From the NCBI GenBank assembly GCA_946004305.1, contig CAMFZJ010000031.1, positions 1-12,038 of the forward strand: a stretch of DNA of 12,038 nucleotides. Reading direction: 5' to 3'. Position numbers and translations under genes: made by a program. Positions 6,450 through 12,038 of the stretch are shown piece by piece (the stretch's first letter is position 1; every line of letters begins with the position of its first letter). Origin of the DNA: an uncultured Clostridia bacterium (GTDB lineage Bacteria; Bacillota; Clostridia; Oscillospirales; Acutalibacteraceae). Below the pieces are notes generated by a model, which saw nothing but the letters and a program-made list of their open reading frames with translations, was not told the DNA's origin and did no database searches.

Positions 6450-6478
6450 TTGTATATTGTAGAAAAAGGGTGTATAAT
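6450..6478 (+). promoter_or_regulatory. Possible orphan promoter pointing antisense into the CofE-like gene
   Basis: TTGTAT (6450-6455), a 17-bp spacer and a perfect TATAAT (6473-6478) lie after the folD terminator. No plus-strand gene follows until recD2 at 7380. A transcript from here would run antisense through the whole minus-strand gene at 6561-7262. The rest of the 6428-6560 gap is AT-rich and shows no small gene I can support. Confidence 0.35.
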
Positions 6479-6560
6479 AAGTTATAATAATTATCTTTTT
6501 ACTTTATAGAAAATTCCTCCAAAACGGTCGGGTAAAGAAGGCTTGAAAATATCAACTTTT

Positions 6561-7262
6561 CTACTCGACTTTCTTACGGATAAGTATAATCGGTGTAGTT
6601 TCCTTTCCTTGACCGCAAGGGTTGTCGCTTACAAGAGCAATAAGCTCCTCCTCAGAAAGATTAATGTCAGAAGAATATCCCAAAAGCTCCTGACCTAAGT
6701 CGTTTGCGTCAACAATCATACAGCTCATACCAAGCTTTTCTTTGATTTCGTCACAAACGCCGGAGGGGTTTTCAGGATTTTCAATGCCTATGTCACCGTA
6801 TTCTTTCCAAACATGGTCGTAAAATCCGTCAAGACCGGAAACCTCCTGACCAACTATTTCATAGAAAACACCGCGTTTGCCGAATAGCTTGCATACACCA
6901 CCTGCAATACTTGCCCACAAAACCCTCGGTAAGCCAACTTTTGTAATAGCGTACTGCATTTTGATTGTTTCGCCAACGCCTATTCCGGCGGAAGTAGTTG
7001 AAGCGAATTTTGAAAGGAACTTAGCCCAAAAACCGATTTTCAAGTCCTCACGTTTTACAACTCTGTTCTGACAAAGGGCGATAATCTTTTCGCTTGAAGA
7101 TACAATGTCACCCTCCTCATAAATAGGAGAAACGTATTTTTTGAAAATCTCAATGTAATCTTCACCTTGTTTTACAAAGTGAGTTTTTATAGCATGGCGC
7201 ATATATGTAGTGCCATTAACGGTAATTTCTACGTTTTTACCTTCGTTAGCAATAAATTCCAT
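6561..7262 (-). CDS. CofE-like protein (F420-0:L-glutamate ligase fold)
   Basis: A 233-residue protein that I place in the coenzyme F420-0:gamma-glutamyl ligase family (CofE/FbiB N-domain). The clearest block is YEEGDIVSSSEKIIALCQNRVV (residues 48-69), matching the GDxVxxSEKxVAxxxGRVV segment of CofE. A glycine-rich core (TTSAGIGVGETI, 89-100) and GKRGVFYEIVG (128-138) follow, and the C-terminal half carries the MIVDANDLGQELLG region. Authentic CofE adds glutamates to F420, but no other F420 gene is here and most Clostridia do not make F420. Single-copy CofE-like proteins are nevertheless common in Firmicutes and may have another amide-ligase role. Start supported by GGAGG at 7274-7270, 7 nt upstream of the ATG. 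The gene stands alone, divergent from recD2. No signal peptide. Confidence 0.72.
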   Translation of the reverse strand: MEFIANEGKNVEITVNGTTYMRHAIKTHFVKQGEDYIEIFKKYVSPIYEEGDIVSSSEKIIALCQNRVVKREDLKIGFWAKFLSKFASTTSAGIGVGETIKMQYAITKVGLPRVLWASIAGGVCKLFGKRGVFYEIVGQEVSGLDGFYDHVWKEYGDIGIENPENPSGVCDEIKEKLGMSCMIVDANDLGQELLGYSSDINLSEEELIALVSDNPCGQGKETTPIILIRKKVE

Positions 7263-7318
7263 ATTTATACCTCCATAGTGAGAAGCTTAAATCTTTCACT
7301 AATTAATCACATACAATT

Positions 7319-7347
7319 ATTATACAATATTTGTTTTGCTATATCAA
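7319..7347 (-). promoter_or_regulatory. Strong promoter of the CofE-like gene
   Basis: Minus-strand TTGATA (7347-7342), a 17-bp spacer and TATAAT (7324-7319). Predicted start near 7312, giving a leader of about 50 nt before the ATG at 7262. I see no comparably good plus-strand promoter for recD2 in the same 117-bp divergent gap; the best candidate is a weak extended -10, TGCTATATC, at 7337-7345. Confidence 0.75.
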
Positions 7348-7379
7348 TAATTAATAAAAAATTTTTTCAGGAGCATTTT

Positions 7380-9587
7380 ATGCAGGAAAATGAAATCTTA
7401 GAATTAACAGGCACCGTTGAAGCGGTTATATATAGAAATGATGAAAACGGCTATACAGTAATTGAGCTTAGCGGTGATGAAGAATTTACCGCAGTAGGCA
7501 TAATGCCACAGCTAAGCCCCGGAGAAGAAGTAAAGCTTATTGGCTCATTTAAACCTCACCACAATTACGGAATACAGTTTTCAGTAACAGCCTGTGAAAA
7601 AAGTATGCCCTCAGATGTAGCCGGAATACTAAAGTATTTAAGCTCAGGAGCAATCAGGGGAGTAGGCCCTGCAACAGCCGCAACTATAGTAAAGGAATTT
7701 GGCTCAGCCTCACTTGAGGTTATGGAGAATGAGCCTGAGCGAGTTGCAAAGCTTCGTGGAATTTCAAAGAATAAAGCAGACTCCTTTGCAGAACAGCTCA
7801 GACAAAATATAGGCATCAAGGAGCTTATGCTGTATCTTTCAAACTATGATATTTCACCGGCAAGTGCAATCAAAATCTATAAGACCTACGGCAATAATGC
7901 AATAGAAGCCATAAAAACCAATCCCTTTTGTCTTGTCGGGGGAGATTTTAACATAAGCTTTGAAACGGCTGACAGAATAGCTCAGCTTCAGGACAGACCT
8001 CTTGATGAAAACATTAGAATCAGAGCAGGACTTGTGTATGTTCTTAACCATAATAAAGGCAACGGACACACCTGTCTGCCGGTTGAAAGCCTTTTAAAAA
8101 CTACCTGCTCATACCTTAAGGTTGAAAGATTACCGGCAGAAAAGTCCCTTGAAGAGTTGGTGCTTGATGATACCTTGGTTCGCTGTGAAATGTTTGATAA
8201 AACTTTTATTTTCACCAAGGATATGTTTGAAAGTGAAGGATATATCGCCGCAAGGCTTAAAATGATGATGATGTTCCCTGCGGTACAAATTCCCGACATA
8301 GACAAGCAGATTGAAGCTGTAGAAAAGAATAATAATATTCAGTATGCTTCATTACAGAAAGAAGCTATAACTCAGGCTCTTTCAAAAGGCCTGCTGGTAC
8401 TTACAGGGGGGCCGGGTACAGGAAAAACCACCACCCTTAATGCTATAATTAAAATTCTGAAAAACAAAGGACAAAAGGTGCTTTTGTGTGCCCCTACAGG
8501 CAGAGCAGCCCAGAGAATGAGCGATGTTACAGGTGACGAAGCTAAAACTATCCATAGATTATTGGAGGTAGCCTGGGACAAAAACGATAGACCTGAGTTT
8601 AAAAGAAACGAAAAGAATATGCTGAAATGTGACGCTTTGATTGTTGATGAAGTCAGTATGGTTGACGCTCAGCTTTTTGAAAGCGTAATGAAGGCTCTGC
8701 CAATGGGTTGCAGACTGATTTTAGTAGGTGACAGCCACCAGCTGCCTTCTGTAGGGCCGGGCAACGTCCTTGAGGATTTAATTGCATCTGAGATGATTCC
8801 ATATGTTGAGCTTAACGAGATTTTTCGTCAGTCAATGGAAAGCCTTATAGTAACCAATGCCCACAAAATTGTGAAAGGTATCGAGCCTGAAATTTCAACA
8901 AAGGACAATGACTTTTTCTTTTTACCTTCAACCAATAAAGCTGTAATTGAAAAAACAGTAATAGAGCTTTGCAACAAGCGACTGCCGGCAACCTATAACT
9001 ATAATATTTACGAGGATATTCAAATATTAGCTCCCGGCAGAAAGGGAGAGTTAGGAGTAACAGCTCTTAATACAAAGCTTCAGCAGGTTATCAATCCTCC
9101 TGATGAAGAAAAAACTGAAATTACCGCATCAGGCAAAATCTTACGTATAGGTGATAAGGTTATGCAGATAAAGAATAACTACGACCTTTTGTGGAGCAAG
9201 GATAACGGAGAAACAGGCGAGGGGATTTTTAACGGGGAAATCGGAATAATTCAAAGTATAAATAAAAAATCACGAATTATTAAAGTTAAGTTTGATGACA
9301 AAACCGCTGTATATGATTTTGACTTTGCTTCCGACCTTGATTTAGCCTATGCAACTACAGTTCATAAAAGTCAGGGTAACGAGTTTGAGGCAGTTGTGAT
9401 TCCTCTTTACAGAGGAGCACCTCAGCTTTACTACAGAAACCTTTTATACACAGCTGTAACCAGAGCAAAAAAACTGCTTATCATTGTGGGAGATGCAGAA
9501 ATCCTTAAGCGTATGGTAGCAAATGACAGAAAAAATAAGCGTTACAGCGGACTAAAATATTTTTTACAGGAAAGCATAAATGAGTAA
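7380..9587 (+). CDS. recD2: RecD2-type 5'-3' DNA helicase, superfamily 1B
   Basis: A 735-residue RecD-like helicase of the RecBC-independent RecD2 class. Residues 1-70 form an OB-like N-domain (GTVEAVIYRNDENGYTVIEL). Residues about 78-210 carry helix-hairpin-helix DNA-binding segments (GAIRGVGPATAATIVKEFG, KLRGISKNKADSF). The motor starts near 320: Walker A GGPGTGKT (343-350), Walker B IVDEVSM (421-427), motif III GDSHQLPSVG (450-459), EIFRQ (480-484), and C-terminal ATTVHKSQGNEFE (658-670) and YTAVTRAKK (690-698). All motifs are intact. In Bacillus and Deinococcus RecD2 acts in mismatch repair, fork stability and oxidative damage. Start at 7380 chosen because AGGAG at 7369-7373 lies 6 nt upstream; the open frame extending back to 7167 overlaps the divergent gene and its promoter. 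It overlaps comF by 8 bp. Confidence 0.96.
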   Translation: MQENEILELTGTVEAVIYRNDENGYTVIELSGDEEFTAVGIMPQLSPGEEVKLIGSFKPHHNYGIQFSVTACEKSMPSDVAGILKYLSSGAIRGVGPATAATIVKEFGSASLEVMENEPERVAKLRGISKNKADSFAEQLRQNIGIKELMLYLSNYDISPASAIKIYKTYGNNAIEAIKTNPFCLVGGDFNISFETADRIAQLQDRPLDENIRIRAGLVYVLNHNKGNGHTCLPVESLLKTTCSYLKVERLPAEKSLEELVLDDTLVRCEMFDKTFIFTKDMFESEGYIAARLKMMMMFPAVQIPDIDKQIEAVEKNNNIQYASLQKEAITQALSKGLLVLTGGPGTGKTTTLNAIIKILKNKGQKVLLCAPTGRAAQRMSDVTGDEAKTIHRLLEVAWDKNDRPEFKRNEKNMLKCDALIVDEVSMVDAQLFESVMKALPMGCRLILVGDSHQLPSVGPGNVLEDLIASEMIPYVELNEIFRQSMESLIVTNAHKIVKGIEPEISTKDNDFFFLPSTNKAVIEKTVIELCNKRLPATYNYNIYEDIQILAPGRKGELGVTALNTKLQQVINPPDEEKTEITASGKILRIGDKVMQIKNNYDLLWSKDNGETGEGIFNGEIGIIQSINKKSRIIKVKFDDKTAVYDFDFASDLDLAYATTVHKSQGNEFEAVVIPLYRGAPQLYYRNLLYTAVTRAKKLLIIVGDAEILKRMVANDRKNKRYSGLKYFLQESINE

Positions 9588-10230
9588 ATTTTTCAGAAGG
9601 CTTATTTCCTCAGTATATACAGAACGGTGTCCCTATTGCCATTCTGTTATGAATTTTGATGATATAGCCTGCAGCAAATGCAGTCCAAAAATCAAACAAG
9701 AACCATATCTCTTTTTTGCAGGTGGAGGATACAAGGGCTTTGCACCGTTTATATATGAGGATATTTATGCAACAGCGGTAAAACGCTTTAAATTCAATAA
9801 CAATCCACAGTATTCAAAGAAGCTTGCAGTACCGTTAATGAGTGCTGTAAAAGAGCTGCTTGAAGAAAACACATTTGATTACATAACCTGCGTACCAATG
9901 TATCCAAAGCGTGAGAAAAAGCGTGGGTATAACCAGGCAAAGCTCCTTGCAAAGGATTTATCTGAGCTGGTGAATATACCCTATATGGATTTAATCGAAA
10001 AGTATAAGGATAACCCGCCTCAGCATGAATGTGATTACAAACAGCGCAAAACAAATGTAAAAGGTGTGTATCGTGCTATTAATAAAGAATTAATAAAGGG
10101 TAAGAATATACTTGTAATTGATGATATTATTACCTCAGGCTGCACCTTAGGTGAATGTTGTAATACTTTAAGAAAATCAGGAGCAAATATAATTTGCTGC
10201 GGAACAATTTGTATGGTTATATATACATAA
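9580..10230 (+). CDS. comF: ComF family protein (phosphoribosyltransferase-like competence factor)
   Basis: A 216-residue ComF/GntX family protein. The N-terminus has a four-cysteine zinc site, Cys17-x2-Cys20 and Cys31-x2-Cys34. A phosphoribosyltransferase fold follows, with the PRPP-loop signature LVIDDIITSGCTL (178-190) and the family block NPPQHECDYKQRKTNVKGVY (145-164). In naturally transformable bacteria ComF is a cytoplasmic factor needed for single-stranded DNA uptake; in B. subtilis it is encoded with the ComFA helicase. Here the ATG lies inside the end of recD2 (8-bp overlap), implying translational coupling and a shared mRNA with a DNA helicase of a different family. Comparable ComF genes occur in many non-competent Clostridia, so a role in DNA uptake is not proven. 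Confidence 0.92.
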   Translation: MSKFFRRLISSVYTERCPYCHSVMNFDDIACSKCSPKIKQEPYLFFAGGGYKGFAPFIYEDIYATAVKRFKFNNNPQYSKKLAVPLMSAVKELLEENTFDYITCVPMYPKREKKRGYNQAKLLAKDLSELVNIPYMDLIEKYKDNPPQHECDYKQRKTNVKGVYRAINKELIKGKNILVIDDIITSGCTLGECCNTLRKSGANIICCGTICMVIYT

Positions 10231-10236
10231 TTTTAC

Positions 10237-10265
10237 TTGAAAAAGTTTACCATATAGAATATAAT
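10237..10265 (+). promoter_or_regulatory. Promoter of the mreB-like gene
   Basis: TTGAAA (10237-10242), a 17-bp spacer and TATAAT (10260-10265). Predicted start near 10272, about 25 nt before the ATG at 10297, with ribosome binding site GGGAG at 10283-10287. It makes the gene transcriptionally independent of recD2-comF although the gap is only 66 bp. No terminator is visible after comF, so readthrough is also likely. Confidence 0.82.
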
Positions 10266-10296
10266 AATCTAAGGTTTAGGAAGGGAGTGGCAATTT

Positions 10297-11313
10297 ATGG
10301 ATATTGCTATGGATTTAGGAAGCTGCAGAACAAGAATATTTATTGATAAAAAAGGCAAGGTTTTAGATGAAGCCTCTGTTGCGGCATATAACGTAAACAC
10401 GAACGAGATTATTGCAGTAGGTGACGAAGCCTACGCTATGCTTGGAAAAACACCGGACAGTATAAATGCAGTATTTCCAATAGAAAACAGCGTTATCTCA
10501 GAGTCAAATCTGATTGAAGATACAATCAATATTTTATTAAAGCATGTTTGCACAAGCAAAATTGTAATGCCAAGAGTAGTTGCTGCAATTCCTGGAGATA
10601 TTACCGAGGTTGAAAAACGTGCGGTAGTAAACGCTATAAGCAGTTTTGGAGTAAGGCGTGTGTACCTTATAGAAAACACAAAGGCTGCGGCAATGGGCAG
10701 CGGTGCAGACATTATGAGCCCTTATGGAACAATGATAGCTGATTTAGGAGGCGGTACAAGTAATATTGCCGTCCTTTCCTTAGGAGGTATTTCCGTTAGC
10801 AAATGTATTAAGCTGGGTGGAAATATATTAGATGACGAAATAGTAAAGTATATCAAAAATAAGTATTCCCTTATTATCGGCAATTCAATGGCAGAAAACT
10901 GCAAAAAAGCAATCGGCTGTCTTGTGGAGCCTGAAGAAGAAACAACATTCAGAGTAAAGGGCAGAGATGCTGTCGGCGGACTTCCAAGATTTGTTGATGT
11001 TACAGCAAGCGAAATTATGAATGTTCTGCTTCCGCCGGCAATGGAAATCGTGGGAGCAATCAAGGATGTCCTTGAAGAAACACCTCCCGAGCTTATCGGT
11101 GATATATATACCGATGGAATTATTATCACAGGGGGGCTTGCAAGAATCAAAGGCTTTGCTAAGCTGATTGCTAATTCTACAGGTATAGCAGTAAAGATTG
11201 CAGACAATCCTGAGGATTGCGTAATCAACGGTTGCGGTAAAGCAATAAGCTATATTTCAGAGGTTGAGAAAAACGCAAAAACAGAATTGCACCCTCTAAT
11301 GGCTGCATACTAA
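10297..11313 (+). CDS. Divergent MreB/Mbl-like actin-family protein
   Basis: A 338-residue actin-fold protein of normal MreB length. Visible: phosphate-1 loop DLGSCRTRIFI (6-16), phosphate-2 loop IADLGGGTSNIAVLSLGGIS (147-166), LGGNILDDEIVKYIKNKYSLIIG (173-195), and adenosine-site IIITGGLARIKGF (275-287). MreB proteins assemble on the membrane and guide rod-shape wall synthesis. Several conserved positions differ: DLGTANT becomes DLGSCRT; LIEEPMAAAIG becomes LIENTKAAAMG, replacing the Glu aligned with the catalytic residue by Asn127 and the next Pro by Thr128; and IGErTAE becomes IGNSMAE. The N-terminus is short, with no clear amphipathic membrane helix before the first strand. It stands alone, without mreC/mreD. 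It may be a slow or non-hydrolysing paralogue with a regulatory or structural role; that is inference. Confidence 0.85.
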   Translation: MDIAMDLGSCRTRIFIDKKGKVLDEASVAAYNVNTNEIIAVGDEAYAMLGKTPDSINAVFPIENSVISESNLIEDTINILLKHVCTSKIVMPRVVAAIPGDITEVEKRAVVNAISSFGVRRVYLIENTKAAAMGSGADIMSPYGTMIADLGGGTSNIAVLSLGGISVSKCIKLGGNILDDEIVKYIKNKYSLIIGNSMAENCKKAIGCLVEPEEETTFRVKGRDAVGGLPRFVDVTASEIMNVLLPPAMEIVGAIKDVLEETPPELIGDIYTDGIIITGGLARIKGFAKLIANSTGIAVKIADNPEDCVINGCGKAISYISEVEKNAKTELHPLMAAY

Positions 11314-11324
11314 ATATGTTTATG

Positions 11325-11351
11325 AGAGTCGCTTTATGCGGCTCTTTTTTT
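11325..11351 (+). terminator. Intrinsic terminator after the mreB-like gene
   Basis: AGAGTCGC (11325-11332), loop TTTAT, GCGGCTCT (11338-11345), then seven T residues (11345-11351). The stem has 8 bp with one G-U pair valid only in the plus-strand RNA. It isolates the mreB-like gene from ctsR. Confidence 0.9.
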
Positions 11352-11380
11352 CGTATAAAATTTTTAATAATAATTTATTC

Positions 11381-11430
11381 AAAAATTAGAATTAATTAGA
11401 AATAGTGAGATAAAGTTAGAATAAGAGAGA
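11381..11430 (+). repeat. Five 10-bp-phased TTAGA-type repeats upstream of ctsR
   Basis: Five successive 10-bp blocks each end in a variant of TTAGA: TTAGA (11386-11390), TTAGA (11396-11400), TGAGA (11406-11410), TTAGA (11416-11420) and AGAGA (11426-11430). The spacing equals about one helical turn, so the motifs face one side of the DNA. The array ends about 40 bp before the ctsR -35. The periodicity is seen directly. Cooperative protein binding or intrinsic bending is inferred. Confidence 0.5.
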
Positions 11431-11453
11431 AATCATATTATTTTATTAATAAA

Positions 11454-11470
11454 TTTGACTTTTTTTGACT
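11454..11470 (-). promoter_or_regulatory. CtsR operator 1
   Basis: On the minus strand AGTCAAA-AAA-AGTCAAA, a perfect match to the CtsR consensus RGTCAAA-NAN-RGTCAAA. It lies directly upstream of the ctsR -35. Confidence 0.88.
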
Positions 11471-11486
11471 TTGACTTTCTCTGACT
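11470..11486 (-). promoter_or_regulatory. CtsR operator 2, overlapping the -35
   Basis: On the minus strand AGTCAGA-GAA-AGTCAAA, one mismatch from consensus. It shares its end base with operator 1, so the two sites are fused in tandem with 16-bp centre spacing. It covers the -35 hexamer of the ctsR promoter. Confidence 0.8.
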
Positions 11487-11498
11487 TTAAGCTATAAT
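11471..11498 (+). promoter_or_regulatory. Promoter of ctsR
   Basis: TTGACT (11471-11476), a 16-bp spacer and TATAAT (11493-11498), with a second overlapping TATAAT at 11498-11503. Predicted start near 11505-11510. The -35 is built from the same TTTGACT heptamers as the operators, so bound repressor would directly exclude RNA polymerase. Confidence 0.82.
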
Positions 11499-11510
11499 AT
11501 AATCAACAAA

Positions 11511-11527
11511 GGTCACAAAAGGTCAAA
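11511..11527 (+). promoter_or_regulatory. CtsR operator 3, at or just after the transcription start
   Basis: GGTCACA-AAA-GGTCAAA on the plus strand, one mismatch from the CtsR consensus and in the opposite orientation to operators 1 and 2. It covers the expected transcription start region, so the promoter is bracketed by repressor sites. Confidence 0.85.
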
Positions 11528-11574
11528 CATAAATAAGTTTTATAAATTGTCAAATAGAAAAAGGAGTGATAAAA

Positions 11575-12027
11575 ATGCGTATGAGCGATTTAGTGGCACA
11601 GCATATACTTTCTATGCTGGATGAACAAGACGGAAACGCAGAAATCCGCAGGAACGAGCTTGCCAATGACTTAGGTTGTGTTCCAAGTCAGATAAATTAT
11701 GTAATAACTTCACGCTTTACGCCGGAACAGGGATATATAGTAGAAAGCCGTCGAGGCGGCGGTGGTTATATACGCATAACCCGAGTAAAGGTTGATAAAG
11801 GCACAGCTATTATGCATATTGTAAATTCAATCGGCAACAGCCTTGATAAGGCAACTGCTGAAATAATGATTAATAATATGTACAATCGGTCAATAATAGA
11901 TTTACAGACAGCAAAATTGCTTTTGGCGGCAATGTCCGAGAGAGTGTATATGGAAATTCCAAATCAGTTAAGAGATGTTCTCAGAGCAAGAATTTTCAAA
12001 AATATGCTATTAACATTAAATAATTAA
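11575..12027 (+). CDS. ctsR: Class III heat-shock transcriptional repressor CtsR
   Basis: A 150-residue protein of standard CtsR length. The N-terminal winged helix-turn-helix spans about 1-72: MSDLVAQHILSML, recognition segment ELANDLGCVPSQINYVITSRFTPEQGY, and the invariant wing RRGGGGYIRI (59-68). In Gram-positives McsB phosphorylates an arginine in this wing to release DNA; Arg59/Arg60 are the candidates here. Residues about 80-150 form the C-terminal dimerisation and tetramerisation domain. CtsR dimers repress clpC, clpP, clpE and ctsR itself until heat or proteotoxic stress. Start at the ATG at 11575 because AAGGAG (11561-11566) lies 8 nt upstream; a GTG at 11566 overlaps that site and cannot be the start. 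Three operators in front imply autoregulation. mcsA, mcsB and clpC would be expected beyond the right edge, only 11 bp after the stop. Confidence 0.96.
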   Translation: MRMSDLVAQHILSMLDEQDGNAEIRRNELANDLGCVPSQINYVITSRFTPEQGYIVESRRGGGGYIRITRVKVDKGTAIMHIVNSIGNSLDKATAEIMINNMYNRSIIDLQTAKLLLAAMSERVYMEIPNQLRDVLRARIFKNMLLTLNN

Positions 12028-12038
12028 TATAATAGTCT

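Noticed and set aside
6479..6560. A small RNA or small gene between the orphan promoter and the CofE-like stop
   Set aside because: No stable hairpin with a T-run and no start codon with a ribosome binding site could be found on either strand.
7167..7379. A 71-residue N-terminal extension of recD2
   Set aside because: It overlaps the divergent CofE-like gene and its promoter, shows no RecD2 similarity, and a good ribosome binding site precedes the ATG at 7380.
7409..7425. ACAGGCACCGTTGA in recD2, similar to the 15-bp anticodon-arm repeat
   Set aside because: The match is interrupted after 8 bp and lies in conserved recD2 coding sequence with no other attachment-site features.
10722..11228. 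A 168-residue minus-strand open frame opposite the mreB-like gene
   Set aside because: A shadow of the strongly constrained mreB-like frame; it has no ribosome binding site and low-complexity Ser/Ile/Pro composition typical of antisense frames.

Overview
The window looks like chromosome from a low-GC, anaerobic Gram-positive of the class Clostridia, probably near the Ruminococcaceae/Oscillospiraceae or Lachnospiraceae. This is inferred from AT-rich, purine-heavy coding strands, strong AGGAGG-type ribosome binding sites, sigma-A style promoters, and the presence of CtsR, RecD2, ComF, DUF4250 and a paired M16 peptidase locus. I cannot fix the genus.

Left part (1-1650): the edge of an integrated mobile element. 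It carries a small excisionase-like DNA-binding protein and a tyrosine recombinase reading rightwards. Two tandem 12-bp repeats follow the integrase stop, and the recombinase ends about 100 bp from the 3' end of a tRNA-Leu(GAG) gene on the minus strand. The tRNA has its own consensus promoter and a good intrinsic terminator. A 15-bp perfect inverted copy of the tRNA anticodon arm lies just outside that terminator, on the element side. The rest of the element is outside the window to the left.

Middle part (1700-6430): host housekeeping. A 58-residue DUF4250 gene, short enough to be missed by length-filtered gene callers, is transcribed leftwards upstream of the tRNA. Divergent from it is a tight four-gene cluster: an M16 peptidase-like subunit without the zinc motif, an M16 peptidase with HxxEH, prolipoprotein diacylglyceryl transferase (lgt) and folD. 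Gaps are 9 bp or less, lgt and folD overlap, and an intrinsic terminator closes the cluster.

Right part (6430-12038): a lone CofE-like (F420-0:glutamate ligase fold) gene on the minus strand with a near-consensus promoter; divergent from it recD2 and comF, overlapping by 8 bp; then an MreB-like gene with its own TTGAAA-17-TATAAT promoter and terminator. This MreB homologue departs from the family at nucleotide-site positions, including the Glu usually assigned to catalysis. Last is ctsR, the class III heat-shock repressor, preceded by three CtsR operators wrapped around its promoter and by five 10-bp-phased repeats further upstream. The usual ctsR partners (mcsA, mcsB, clpC) would lie just past the right edge.

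I see no CRISPR array, toxin-antitoxin pair or clearly new multi-gene defence system. The best leads are the inverted tRNA anticodon-arm copy at the integrase edge, the phased repeats and triple operator upstream of ctsR, the substituted MreB homologue, and a possible long transcript antisense to the CofE-like gene.
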